DNA of 64,000 bases from Pandoraea terrae (lineage in GTDB: Bacteria; Pseudomonadota; Gammaproteobacteria; Burkholderiales; Burkholderiaceae). Positions 56,074-64,000 of this stretch are shown here, piece after piece. Where the stretch lies: assembly GCF_902459695.1 (NCBI RefSeq), contig NZ_CABPRZ010000001.1:1-64000 (forward strand). Reading direction: 5' to 3'. Both the position numbers and the translations under genes were made by a program. Positions within the stretch are counted from its first letter, which is position 1. Every line of letters starts with the position of its first letter. A model generated the notes under the pieces. That model ran no database searches, was not told the DNA's origin, and saw nothing but the letters and a program-made list of their open reading frames with translations.

Positions 56074-57150
56074 ATGAAGAAGTCTGCCTTATCACCTTGG
56101 CTGAAGTCCGGTGCCGGCGCGCTGAAAGCGCGTGGCGCCGTGGCAGTGGCCGCGGCTCGCCGTGACTGGCGCCGCATTGTCTGGCATGGCAGCCGCGTGG
56201 GCGTTTATTCGTTCAGCGCGGTCGGTCTGTTGGCAGTTGCGGCATCGCTGGCGCTGTGGGCCAAGCCGACCTGGCGTGCGGATCTCGCTTCCCGCGTGAG
56301 CCCGCTGCTGGAAGCGGCATCGGGCAAAGCCGTTGCGGCGACGAACATCCCGGCGATCGATAACGTGGCGATCAACAACGCGACGATCAACAACAAGGTC
56401 GCGCCTGCGGGCGATCCGAACCTGATGGCGCAAGCGGCACAGCACGTCCCGTCCGCAGCCGTCCTGGCGGCGTACATTCCCGCCACACGAATCGCGACAG
56501 ATGCGCGCGATGGCCGTGCGGCGTTCGGTTCGCGCGAACAGGTCATGGTCGCCGACTACCTGGCACGCCGTTACCGCGTGGCGGCCGACGTCACGGGCAA
56601 TCTGGTGCGTGCCGCCTACTCGACGGGCAAGGAAGTCGGCCTCGATCCTATGCTGCTGCTCGCCGTGATGGCGATCGAATCGGGCTTCAATCCGTATGCC
56701 GAGAGCACAGTCGGCGCGCAAGGCCTAATGCAGGTCATGTCGAAAGTGCATCGGGACAAGCTTGAATATTTCGGCGGCCCGGAAGCGGCGCTGCACCCGC
56801 TCGCGAACATCAAGGTCGGGGCGCTGATTCTGAAGGAATGCATCGCACGTGGCGGTTCTCTGCCCGGCGGCCTGCGTCTGTACGTCGGCTCGACGAGCGC
56901 CGGCGACGGCGGGTACGGTGCGAAGGTGATGGCCGAGCGCGATCGTCTGCGCAGCGTGTCGATGGGCCACAAGGTCTCGATCACGGCGCCGCAGGCACCG
57001 GTGCTGGTCAGTTCCGCCAAGCCGGCCGCCAAGCCGGCCGCGCCGGCCAAGGCCGATGACGCTTCGACCACGTCGGCTGCGCCGGCAGCCGCGGGCAAGG
57101 CGGCAGCCGCCGGCCATCCGCTGCAGGCGGACGACGGCACGGTAGCGTAA
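56074..57150 (+). CDS. Membrane-anchored lytic transglycosylase (SLT domain)
   Basis: 358 residues from ATG 56074 (AGGAG 10 nt upstream). A basic N-terminus and one membrane anchor (about 46-68) place the enzyme in the periplasm. The SLT goose-lysozyme-like domain (about 165-290) has the catalytic Glu in LLAVMAIESGFNPYAES, then VGAQGLMQVM and GGPEAALHPLANIKVGALIL. The C-terminal 60 residues are an Ala/Lys/Pro tail. Cleaves peptidoglycan glycan strands to 1,6-anhydro ends. Preceded by an unusually long leader; ends at a strong hairpin. Confidence 0.92.
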   Translation: MKKSALSPWLKSGAGALKARGAVAVAAARRDWRRIVWHGSRVGVYSFSAVGLLAVAASLALWAKPTWRADLASRVSPLLEAASGKAVAATNIPAIDNVAINNATINNKVAPAGDPNLMAQAAQHVPSAAVLAAYIPATRIATDARDGRAAFGSREQVMVADYLARRYRVAADVTGNLVRAAYSTGKEVGLDPMLLLAVMAIESGFNPYAESTVGAQGLMQVMSKVHRDKLEYFGGPEAALHPLANIKVGALILKECIARGGSLPGGLRLYVGSTSAGDGGYGAKVMAERDRLRSVSMGHKVSITAPQAPVLVSSAKPAAKPAAPAKADDASTTSAAPAAAGKAAAAGHPLQADDGTVA

Positions 57151-57227
57151 CTCCGGTCGGTGCGCGGTTGGCACGCCGTTGGCATAGGTTCGCGCTGCGT
57201 GGCTGAATGGGGATAGGCGCACAAAAA

Positions 57228-57259
57228 AAACCGCTGAAGCGATTCAGCGGTTTTTTTTT
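57228..57259. terminator. Bidirectional intrinsic terminator
   Basis: 11-bp perfect stem AAACCGCTGAA / TTCAGCGGTTT, loop GCGA, flanked by eight A on the left and nine T on the right. It ends the transglycosylase gene on plus and the aminotransferase gene on minus. Confidence 0.93.
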
Positions 57260-57314
57260 GTTTTCATTCAGCGTAGCGGGGGACGGCAGCTTCGGGCAGC
57301 GATACCGGAAACGA

Positions 57315-58520
57315 TCAGTGCCGGCCGAACACCTTCTCGATGCGCCCCATCGCCTCGTGCAGCGAATCGAGCGACGTCGCGTAGGACAGGCGGATATAGC
57401 GGCGCGGTTCGGCGAAGCCGAAATCCATGCCGGGCACGAGCACGACGTCGGCTTCCTGGAGCAGCGCCTGCGTCAACGCGTCGCTGTCGCCAGCGGCCGG
57501 GTGATTCACGCCGTCGGCGTTCGCGTAGACGTAGAAGGCGCCGTCGGGCATCACCGGCACCTTGAATCCCAAACGCTCAAGCGCCGGCACCACGTAGTCG
57601 CGGCGTGCGCGGAACGCTTCCTTGCGCGCTTCGTAAATGGCGAGGGTGTCCGGCAGGAAACACGCCGTCGCCGCGTGCTGGGCGATGGCCGACGCGCAAA
57701 TGAACAGATTCTGCGAGAGCTTCTCGAATGCCGGCACCAGCGACGGCGGCACAACCAGCCAGCCCAGGCGCCAGCCCGTCATGTTGAAATACTTGGAAAA
57801 ACTGCTGACGACGAGGACGTCTTCGCCATAGGACAACGCCGACGTCGGCTCGCCGTCGTAAGACAGCCCCTGGTAAATCTCGTCGACGACCGTGAAGCCT
57901 CCGCGGGCGCGGACCGTCTTTACGATGCGGGCGAGTTCGTCGTCTTCGATCGACGTGCCGGTGGGATTCGACGGCGAGGCGAGCAGAACGCCGCGCGTGC
58001 GCTTGCCCCAATGTGCCTCGATCCGCTCGGCCGTCAACTGGAAGCGCTCGGCAGGTCCCGACGGAATCAACACCGGCTTACCCTCGAACGTCGCCACGAA
58101 ATGGCGGTTGCACGGGTAGCACGGGTCGGGCATCAGGACTTCGTCGCCGGGATTGACAAGCGCGGCGCAAGCCAGCACGAGCGCCGCGGATGCGCCGGCC
58201 GTTACGATGATGCGTTCGGGCGCCACTTCGAGACCGTAGCGATCGCGGTAGAAGCCGGCAATCGCCTCACGCAGGGCCGTCACGCCCAAGGCGTTCGTGT
58301 ATTGCGTGCGGCCGTCACGCATGGCCCGGGTGGCCGCCTCGATGACGGCGTCGGGCGCGGTAAAGTCCGGCTCACCGATACCCATGTGAATCACGCGATG
58401 TCCCTCGCGTTCACGACGCGCTGCCTGCTTGGCGAGCTCCATCACGTGAAACGGCGCCACTTGCTCGACACGCTGGGCCAGTGCCAGCGCAGGCGTCAGT
58501 CGATCGATGCCCGTGCCCAT
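57315..58520 (-). CDS. Class I/II PLP aminotransferase
   Basis: 401 residues from the ATG of MGTGIDRLTPALALAQRVEQ at 58520, with AGGA about 8 nt upstream; an ATG 48 bases earlier would overlap nusB. Fold type I: HMGIGEPDFTAPDAVIEAA, TAGASAALVLA, SPSNPTGT, the PLP Lys in VVSSFSKYFNMTGWRLGW, and RLSYA with the substrate-carboxylate Arg nearby. Similar to AspC/AlaA/AlaC-type enzymes; the amino donor is not predictable. 10 bp after nusB, so it is probably the distal gene of the ribBA-ribH-nusB operon. Confidence 0.9.
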   Translation of the reverse strand: MGTGIDRLTPALALAQRVEQVAPFHVMELAKQAARREREGHRVIHMGIGEPDFTAPDAVIEAATRAMRDGRTQYTNALGVTALREAIAGFYRDRYGLEVAPERIIVTAGASAALVLACAALVNPGDEVLMPDPCYPCNRHFVATFEGKPVLIPSGPAERFQLTAERIEAHWGKRTRGVLLASPSNPTGTSIEDDELARIVKTVRARGGFTVVDEIYQGLSYDGEPTSALSYGEDVLVVSSFSKYFNMTGWRLGWLVVPPSLVPAFEKLSQNLFICASAIAQHAATACFLPDTLAIYEARKEAFRARRDYVVPALERLGFKVPVMPDGAFYVYANADGVNHPAAGDSDALTQALLQEADVVLVPGMDFGFAEPRRYIRLSYATSLDSLHEAMGRIEKVFGRH

Positions 58521-58530
58521 CTTGCTGTCC

Positions 58531-58974
58531 TCAGTTGCCGCGTCCCGCGTTGCGCTTGGCGACTTCATCCGGGCGCGCCTGCGCCGCGAACTTGTCCAGC
58601 ACGCCGTTGACGTAGCGATAGCCTTCCACGCCGCCGAAGGTCTTCGCCAGTTCGACCGCTTCGTTAATCACGACGCGGTAGGGGATGTCGAGGTGATGGC
58701 GCAGTTCATACGCACCGATTACCAGCACCGCGTGTTCGACCGGCGACAACTCGGCGGCCGGCCGGTCGAGAAACGGTTGCAGGTCCTGCGACAGACCGTC
58801 GGCTTCCTGGATGCTGCCATGGAGCAGGGCGTCCAGATGGGTACGGTCGGCCTTGTCATAGCCCGGCGTCGTGCGCAGATGCGCGTCAATTTCTCCCGCA
58901 CTGCTGCGCGAGAGCAGCCATTGATACAAGCCTTGCAGCGCAAATTCGCGCGCGCGGCGGCGAGCACTCTTCAT
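58531..58974 (-). CDS. nusB: Transcription antitermination factor NusB
   Basis: 147 residues. RNA-binding all-helical protein that with NusE (S10) recognises boxA in rRNA antitermination. Motifs: [20 protein letters not shown] (N-terminal, seen in full), [27 protein letters not shown] and [12 protein letters not shown]. Its ATG overlaps the ribH stop (TAATG). The ribH-nusB pair is nearly universal. Confidence 0.97.
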   Translation of the reverse strand: MKSARRRAREFALQGLYQWLLSRSSAGEIDAHLRTTPGYDKADRTHLDALLHGSIQEADGLSQDLQPFLDRPAAELSPVEHAVLVIGAYELRHHLDIPYRVVINEAVELAKTFGGVEGYRYVNGVLDKFAAQARPDEVAKRNAGRGN

Positions 58975-59483
58975 TACCGACCTTCCTCTTCTTCGTCTTC
59001 GTCTTCTTCGTCTTCGCTTCGCAGGGCGTCGAGCGCTTCCGACAGATTCGCCATTTCCACTGCCACGCGAGCCGCGTCGCGGCCCTTCTCGGCGGCGCGC
59101 ACTTCGGCCTGTTCGTCGTTTTCGGTCGTCAACACCGCATTGGCGATGGGCAGGCCGAAATCGAGGCCGATGCGCGTGATGCCGGCGCCGCTTTCGTTCG
59201 ACACCAGTTCAAAGTGATACGTTTCTCCGCGAATCACCGCGCCAAGCGCGATAAGGGCATCGAACTGGCCGGATTCGGCCATTTTCTGCAGCGCCAACGG
59301 AATTTCCAGCGCGCCGGGCACGGTCACGAGCAGGACGTCCTCGCCCTCGACGCCGAGGCGATCGAGTTCCGCGACGGCCGCGTCGCGCAGGGCCGTGCAT
59401 ACGGCGTCATTGAAACGTGCCTGCACGATGCCGACACGCAGGCCCTCGCCGTCGAGTTCGGGCTGGTATTGTCCGATTTCCAT
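58974..59483 (-). CDS. ribH: 6,7-dimethyl-8-ribityllumazine synthase
   Basis: 169 residues from [25 protein letters not shown] at 59483. Condenses DHBP (from RibB) with ArP to lumazine, forming an icosahedral or pentameric assembly. [35 protein letters not shown] (catalytic His) and [17 protein letters not shown] are the family motifs. Unusual: an 11-residue acidic tail [11 protein letters not shown] before the end, encoded by GAA/GAG/GAC repeats. Coupled to nusB. Confidence 0.96.
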   Translation of the reverse strand: MEIGQYQPELDGEGLRVGIVQARFNDAVCTALRDAAVAELDRLGVEGEDVLLVTVPGALEIPLALQKMAESGQFDALIALGAVIRGETYHFELVSNESGAGITRIGLDFGLPIANAVLTTENDEQAEVRAAEKGRDAARVAVEMANLSEALDALRSEDEEDEDEEEEGR

Positions 59484-59624
59484 GATGGGCTTCCTTAAAA
59501 AGTACCGTCCAGGCGGCGAAAGCAAACAAAAATCGCTGCGCGGGCGCAGCGGATGCAACGGCATAAGGTGCCACGGCCTCATCCGCAAAGCGGACGGACC
59601 GGGCAGGCTACTGTATGGCGGCGA

Positions 59625-60746
59625 TCAGGCCGCCGCGCTGTCGGGCATCGGCTGGAAGCCGCAGACTTCCAGTCCGTAGCCCGCCATGTTCGGGATCTTG
59701 CGCGGGCTCGCCATCACCCGCATTTTACCGACGCCCAGCTCACGCAGGATTTGTGAACCCACGCCGTGCGTGCGGAAGTCGATCGGGCGGCGCGTAGCGG
59801 CCGCGGTGCGCTCGGCTTCGTCCAACGCTTCGAACTGCGAGAACAGATGCGCGGCTTGATCGGCGCAATTGAGCAGGACGATGACGCCCTGGCCGGCCCG
59901 CGCCACTTCCCTCATGGCGCTGTACAGGGTCCAGGAGTGGGTGGTGGCGCCGGTTTCGAGCAGATCGAGCACCGACAACGGCTCATGCACGCGCACCAGC
60001 GTTTCCTCGTCGGGACGCGGCGTGCCGCACACGAGTGCCAGATGCGGGCTGCCGCTGGGCTTGTCGCGGTAAAGCGTGGCCCGGAACGTACCGTAGGCGG
60101 TTTCCATGTCGCGCGTCGCGACCGTCTCGATCATCGATTCGGTGCGAATGCGGTAATGGATCAGGTCGACGATCGTGCCGATCTTGATGCCGTGCTGCTC
60201 GGCGAACACGAGCAGTTCCGGCAGACGCGCCATCGTGCCGTCGTCGTTCATGATCTCGCAGATCACGGCGGCCGGCGCCAGGCCGGCCATGGCGGTCAGG
60301 TCGCAGCCGGCTTCTGTGTGACCGGCGCGGACCAGCACGCCGCCCGGTTGGGCCATGATCGGGAACACGTGACCAGGCTGGACGATATCGTCCGGGCGGG
60401 CATCCTTGGCGATGGCCGTGCGCACCGTGTGCGCCCGGTCCGCGGCGGAAATGCCAGTGGTGACGCCGGTTGCGGCCTCGATCGACTGGGTGAAGGCGGT
60501 GCCGTATTGCGTGCCGTTGCGTTGCGTCATCAAGCCCAGGTTCAATTGCTTGCAGCGGGCTTGGGTGAGCGTGAGGCAAATCAGGCCACGGCCGTACTTC
60601 GCCATGAAATTGATGGCTTCGGGCGTGGCAAATTCAGCGGCCATCACCAGGTCGCCTTCGTTTTCTCGGTCTTCTTCGTCGACCAGGACGACCATTCGGC
60701 CGGCCTTGAGCTCGGCGATGATTTCTTCTGTTGTGGCCAGCGGCAT
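59625..60746 (-). CDS. ribBA: 3,4-dihydroxy-2-butanone-4-phosphate synthase with degenerate RibA domain
   Basis: 373 residues. RibB half (about 1-200): [68 protein letters not shown], seen as the intact active site. The C-terminal half aligns with GTP cyclohydrolase II ([46 protein letters not shown]), but the zinc cysteine segment (C-L-T-G-D ... C-D-C) is replaced by [14 protein letters not shown]. So it probably makes DHBP only, and a separate ribA is needed for GTP cyclohydrolase. First of the ribBA-ribH-nusB operon. Confidence 0.93.
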   Translation of the reverse strand: MPLATTEEIIAELKAGRMVVLVDEEDRENEGDLVMAAEFATPEAINFMAKYGRGLICLTLTQARCKQLNLGLMTQRNGTQYGTAFTQSIEAATGVTTGISAADRAHTVRTAIAKDARPDDIVQPGHVFPIMAQPGGVLVRAGHTEAGCDLTAMAGLAPAAVICEIMNDDGTMARLPELLVFAEQHGIKIGTIVDLIHYRIRTESMIETVATRDMETAYGTFRATLYRDKPSGSPHLALVCGTPRPDEETLVRVHEPLSVLDLLETGATTHSWTLYSAMREVARAGQGVIVLLNCADQAAHLFSQFEALDEAERTAAATRRPIDFRTHGVGSQILRELGVGKMRVMASPRKIPNMAGYGLEVCGFQPMPDSAAA

Positions 60747-60942
60747 AGCAGGCGGTGCGTGAGCGGAATTCGGAAAGGCTCTATTCTACGCCAAGCCGGT
60801 GTCCGTCAGCGGGGGATTGTTGCGCGAAGGGCCAAGTTACACCGCGACGGCGATCCATGGTGGCGAAGCCACCCGTCAACGCCACGCCGACATGGGGTTC
60901 CATGCCGCCTACACGAAGTCGCAATAAGGGGCTTGAGATGGC

Positions 60943-60962
60943 GGGGCGCCCGCAGGCGCCCC
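60943..60962. terminator. Hairpin after second liv operon, possible terminator
   Basis: Perfect 8-bp stem GGGGCGCC / GGCGCCCC, loop CGCA, 11 bp past the livF stop on minus. No T-run, so intrinsic termination is uncertain. Confidence 0.4.
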
Positions 60963-60973
60963 TTCCACGGCGT

Positions 60974-61678
60974 TCAGCCGCCGAGGTACGCGCGTTTGAT
61001 GTTGTCGTTGGCCAGCAGGTTGGCCGCCGTGTCGGCAAGCACCACGCGTCCGGTCTCCAGCACGTAGCCGCGATCGGCCACGTGCAGCGCCTTGTTCGCA
61101 TTCTGCTCGACCAAGAACACGGTGACGCCTTCGTCGCGAATCGTGCGGATGATGTCGAAGATCTGCGCGATCACCAGCGGCGCGAGCCCGAGCGTCGGCT
61201 CGTCGAGCAGCAACAGGCGCGGACGGCTCATCAGCGCGCGGCCGATCGCGAGCATCTGCTGCTCGCCGCCGGACATGGTGCCGGCACGTTGCCGGCCCCG
61301 TTGCGCGAGCCGGGGGAACAGCTTGAACACGTAGTCGATGCCGGCTTCGATCTCGTCTTTCGACGAAAAGAAGCCGCCCATCTTCAGGTTCTCCAGCACG
61401 GTCAGGCTCGGAAACACGCGCCGTCCTTCCGGCGAGATGGCCATGCCCCGCCGCATGATGTCGTGCGTCGGTCGGGACGTAATGTCCTGGTCCTCGAACA
61501 GCACGCGTCCGCTCGACGCCCGCGGCGAGCCGCAAACCGTCATCATCAACGTGGTCTTGCCGGCGCCATTGCTCCCGATGAGGGTGACGATCTCGCCTTT
61601 CCTGACTTCGATCGACACGCCCGCCAAGGCTTCCACCGCGCCGTAGTGGGTGTGGATTTGCTCCAGCTTCAGCATCAT
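60974..61678 (-). CDS. livF: Branched-chain amino-acid-type ABC ATPase LivF (second copy)
   Basis: 234 residues. Walker A GSNGAGKTTLMM, AISPEGRRVFPSLTVLENL, signature MSGGEQQMLAIGRAL, Walker B LLLLDEPTLGL, VEQNANKALHVAD. Start overlaps the livG stop (ATGA). Divergent enough from the first livF (different loops and length) to be an independent transporter rather than a recent duplicate. Substrate could be branched-chain or other hydrophobic or aromatic amino acids, or amides. Confidence 0.93.
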   Translation of the reverse strand: MMLKLEQIHTHYGAVEALAGVSIEVRKGEIVTLIGSNGAGKTTLMMTVCGSPRASSGRVLFEDQDITSRPTHDIMRRGMAISPEGRRVFPSLTVLENLKMGGFFSSKDEIEAGIDYVFKLFPRLAQRGRQRAGTMSGGEQQMLAIGRALMSRPRLLLLDEPTLGLAPLVIAQIFDIIRTIRDEGVTVFLVEQNANKALHVADRGYVLETGRVVLADTAANLLANDNIKRAYLGG

Positions 61679-62442
61679 TCCTCTCCGAGATAGGCCTTGA
61701 TCACGCGCGGGTCGTTGCGCACTTCGTCCGGCTTGCCGATCATGATCGGGCGGCCGTGCTCCATCACGAGGATCCGGTCCGAGACGCCCATCACGAGGCT
61801 CATGTCGTGCTCGATCAGCAGCACCGAAATGCCGAACTCGCGGCGCAGTGCGTCGACCAGATGCTGCAACTCGATCTTTTCCTGCGGGTTGAGACCCGCG
61901 GCAGGTTCGTCGAGCATCAGCAAGCGCGGCTCGGTAATCATGCAGCGCGCAATTTCAAGCCGGCGCTGGTGTCCGTAGGACAGCGTGCCGGCTTCGCGAT
62001 TGGCAACCGCCGTCAGTCCCATGCGGTCGAGCCAGTGCGCGGCGCGCTCGAGCGCCGTACGTTCCGCGCGGCGATAGGCGGCCGTCGTGAACAGTCCTTG
62101 CAGGAACCCGCTGTGCACGCGCATGTGCTGCGCAACCAGCAGGTTCTCCACCACCGTCAGTTGGCGAAACAGGCGGATGTTCTGAAATGTGCGCACCAGT
62201 CCGCGCCGCGCCACGAGATGGCTCGGCAGGCCGGTGATCGGCTGTCCGTCGAGCACAATCTCGCCGCCGCTCGGCTTGTAGAAGCCCCCCACGCAGTTGA
62301 ACACGGTGGTCTTGCCGGCGCCGTTCGGGCCGATAATCGCAAAGACTTCATTGGGGCGCACGTCGAAATCGACGCCATCCACGGCCAGCAAGCCGCCGAA
62401 GCGCATTTGCAGGCCGGATAGTTTCAGCAGTTCTGCACTCAT
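61675..62442 (-). CDS. livG: Branched-chain amino-acid-type ABC ATPase LivG (second copy)
   Basis: 255 residues from [17 protein letters not shown] at 62442, overlapping the livM stop (ATGA). Walker [33 protein letters not shown], signature [15 protein letters not shown], Walker [24 protein letters not shown], and the C-terminal VIKAYLGEE. The extended frame upstream is antisense-free shadow of livM and is not part of this gene. Confidence 0.93.
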   Translation of the reverse strand: MSAELLKLSGLQMRFGGLLAVDGVDFDVRPNEVFAIIGPNGAGKTTVFNCVGGFYKPSGGEIVLDGQPITGLPSHLVARRGLVRTFQNIRLFRQLTVVENLLVAQHMRVHSGFLQGLFTTAAYRRAERTALERAAHWLDRMGLTAVANREAGTLSYGHQRRLEIARCMITEPRLLMLDEPAAGLNPQEKIELQHLVDALRREFGISVLLIEHDMSLVMGVSDRILVMEHGRPIMIGKPDEVRNDPRVIKAYLGEE

Positions 62443-63713
62443 TGCGGCAACTCCACATGCGGACGGTTGGCAGGCAGCAGGCCCTGCGGCCGCCACATCA
62501 TCATGAGCACCATCACAAGGCCGAAGATCAGCATGCGGTACTCCGCGAAGCCGCGCGCCACCTCGGGCAGCACGGTCAGCAGAATGGCGGCGAGGATGAC
62601 GCCGAGCTGCGAACCCATGCCGCCGAGCACCACCACGGCGAGAATCAGCGCCGATTCGATGAACGTGAACGACTCCGGCGTGACCAGCCCCTGGCGTGCG
62701 GCGAAGAAGGCGCCGCCCAAACCTGCGAACGACGCACCGAGCGTGAACGCCGAGAGCTTGATACGCGTCGGGTTCAGGCCGAGCGAGCGGCAAGCGATCT
62801 CGTCCTCGCGCAGGGCTTCCCACGCGCGGCCCAGCGGCATGCGGATCAGGCGGCTCGTGACGAACAGCGTGAAACCCAGCAGCAGGAACGCCAGCAGGTA
62901 GAGGAAGATCACCATGTGCGAGCCGCTGTACGGGATGCCGATCAGGTCGTGGAACGTTTTCGCGCCCTCGACACTGGCGCTGCGCGCCATCTCGAAACCG
63001 AACACGGTCGGCTTCGGAATGCCGGAGACGCCGTCTGGCCCGCCCGTGAGGCGCGTCAGGTTATTGAGCAGCAGGCGGATGATTTCGCCGAAGCCGAGCG
63101 TCACGATAGCCAGGTAGTCGCCACGCAGGCGGAGCACCGGAAAACCCAGCAGGAAGCCGAAGGTCGCCGACATCAGCGCAGCGATCGGCAGGCATTCCCA
63201 GAAGCTCAGGCCGAAGTACTGATTGAGCAGCGCGTACGTATAGCCTCCGACCGCATAGAAGCCCACGTACCCGAGATCGAGCAGGCCGGCGAAGCCGACG
63301 ACGATGTTCAGCCCCAGGCCCAGGATCGCGTAGATCAACGCAAGCGTGGCCACGTCGACCGCGCCGCGCGAGCCGATGAACGGCCAGACGAGACCGATCG
63401 CCAGCAGCACCCAGACCGCCGCGCGCTGCTGGCGCTTGCCGAGCGCGGGCATCGCCGGCAGCCTGAGCCCACGGCCGGTGCGCGTGAGCATGGGCTTGCA
63501 GAGCTGGAACAGGAAGACCACGGCGGCCGCGATCCACACGGGGCGCCAGTGCTGCTCCAGCACCACCTGATAACCCTCCAGTTTCAGTTGCAGGCCGAGG
63601 ATGGGTGCGGTGAGCAAGATCGTCACCAACGCGGCGATCGCAGCGCCCTTGAGCGTGCCGGTGGCCGGCGCTGCGGGCGCCACACCGGCTTTCATGGAAA
63701 GTCCTTGTGTCAT
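62439..63713 (-). CDS. livM: Branched-chain amino-acid-type ABC permease LivM (second copy)
   Basis: 424 residues from [10 protein letters not shown] at 63713; an ATG six codons on (63695) has AAGGA 7 nt upstream and is an equally plausible start. Longer than the first LivM (379) because of an N-terminal extension with extra hydrophobic segments. Core motifs: [77 protein letters not shown]. Six bp after livH. Confidence 0.93.
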   Translation of the reverse strand: MTQGLSMKAGVAPAAPATGTLKGAAIAALVTILLTAPILGLQLKLEGYQVVLEQHWRPVWIAAAVVFLFQLCKPMLTRTGRGLRLPAMPALGKRQQRAAVWVLLAIGLVWPFIGSRGAVDVATLALIYAILGLGLNIVVGFAGLLDLGYVGFYAVGGYTYALLNQYFGLSFWECLPIAALMSATFGFLLGFPVLRLRGDYLAIVTLGFGEIIRLLLNNLTRLTGGPDGVSGIPKPTVFGFEMARSASVEGAKTFHDLIGIPYSGSHMVIFLYLLAFLLLGFTLFVTSRLIRMPLGRAWEALREDEIACRSLGLNPTRIKLSAFTLGASFAGLGGAFFAARQGLVTPESFTFIESALILAVVVLGGMGSQLGVILAAILLTVLPEVARGFAEYRMLIFGLVMVLMMMWRPQGLLPANRPHVELPQ

Positions 63714-63719
63714 ATGACC

Positions 63720-64000
63720 TCACACCTTTTCGACATCCGGCTTGCCGAGCAAACCGGTGGGGCGGAACAGCAGCACCAATACCAGGAGGCCAAAGGCCAC
63801 GACGTCCTTGTATTCGGACGGCATGTAGCCCGAGGCGAGCGTTTCGGCAAGACCCAGCAGTACGCCGCCCAGCATGGCGCCGGGAATGCTGCCGATGCCG
63901 CCGAGCACCGCCGCCGTGAAGGCCTTGATGCCGACAATGAAGCCGATATAGGGATTGAGCTTGCCGATGCTGAGGCCGATCAGCACGCCGCCGACGGCGG
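63720..64000 (-). CDS. livH: ABC permease LivH (second copy), 3' part only
   Basis: The gene runs off the right edge; only the last ~93 codons are visible, open to the window end. IGFIVGIKAFTAAVLGGIGSIPGAMLGGVLLGLAETL and VLLFRPTGLLGKP are the LivH C-terminal helices (seen in full). Upstream of the visible livMGF on minus. A binding-protein gene is not in the window; it may lie further right. Confidence 0.92.
   Translation of the reverse strand, partial: AVGGVLIGLSIGKLNPYIGFIVGIKAFTAAVLGGIGSIPGAMLGGVLLGLAETLASGYMPSEYKDVVAFGLLVLVLLFRPTGLLGKPDVEKV

Noticed and set aside
60747-60942. FMN riboswitch upstream of ribBA
   Set aside because: None of the conserved RFN blocks is present between ribBA and the liv operon, and ribH and ribF also lack one.

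Overview
The window is about 64 kb of GC-rich, densely coded chromosome from a beta-proteobacterium. Codon use, the order ribF-ileS-lspA-coaBC-(MFS)-dut and the beta-proteobacterial style of nadA/nadC/nadB and ribBA/ribH/nusB point to Burkholderiaceae. Pandoraea is my best guess for the genus, by gene neighbourhood only. I see no rRNA, tRNA, CRISPR array, prophage or complete insertion sequence. Most of the window is housekeeping core. The accessory parts are the left edge (0-7 kb), the small envelope-gene cluster at 42-47 kb and the ABC transporter blocks.

Left edge to 7 kb: a truncated TPR gene abuts a perfect palindrome at the first bases. A secreted Gly/Ser repeat protein follows. Next is a LysR regulator divergent from a four-gene Rieske oxygenase operon (reductase, large subunit, small subunit, ferredoxin). 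Gene order, subunit lengths and motifs match salicylate 5-hydroxylase (nagAa-nagG-nagH-nagAb) under a NahR/NagR-type activator. A cold-shock gene with a long 5' leader closes the region.

7-30 kb: clpS-clpA (N-end-rule proteolysis); dut, an MFS permease, coaBC, lspA, ileS and ribF on the minus strand; purN-rsmB, an MscS channel, a fatty-acid desaturase and nadA-nadC on plus; nadB, rpmB-rpmG and radC on minus; then fkpB-ispH. 30-35 kb is a complete branched-chain amino-acid ABC operon (livJHMGF).

35-47 kb: a GNAT acetyltransferase and argD on minus. argD is preceded by a promoter, an arginine-rich 28-residue leader peptide and an intrinsic terminator, a layout like an amino-acid attenuator. 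Then come a ferredoxin-reductase divergent from an SDR gene with only 15 bp between start codons, a LysR regulator, a membrane-free chemoreceptor, four small envelope or stress genes (PVY-rich secreted protein, Cys-containing periplasmic protein, entericidin, CsbD), and a CHASE3 sensor kinase with a LuxR-type regulator and a stand-alone receiver.

47-64 kb: the methionine transporter metNIQ, bracketed by two hairpins with the same stem arms; an EAL-CBS-GGDEF protein; an APC permease; ubiD; a lytic transglycosylase gene with a roughly 340-nt folded leader; a class I aminotransferase; nusB-ribH-ribBA; and a second liv operon running off the right edge.

The most interesting observations are regulatory: the candidate arginine attenuator of argD, the met leader hairpin, the long transglycosylase leader, and a recurring promoter layout in which a -10 box sits 6-7 nt from the start codon (leaderless mRNAs).
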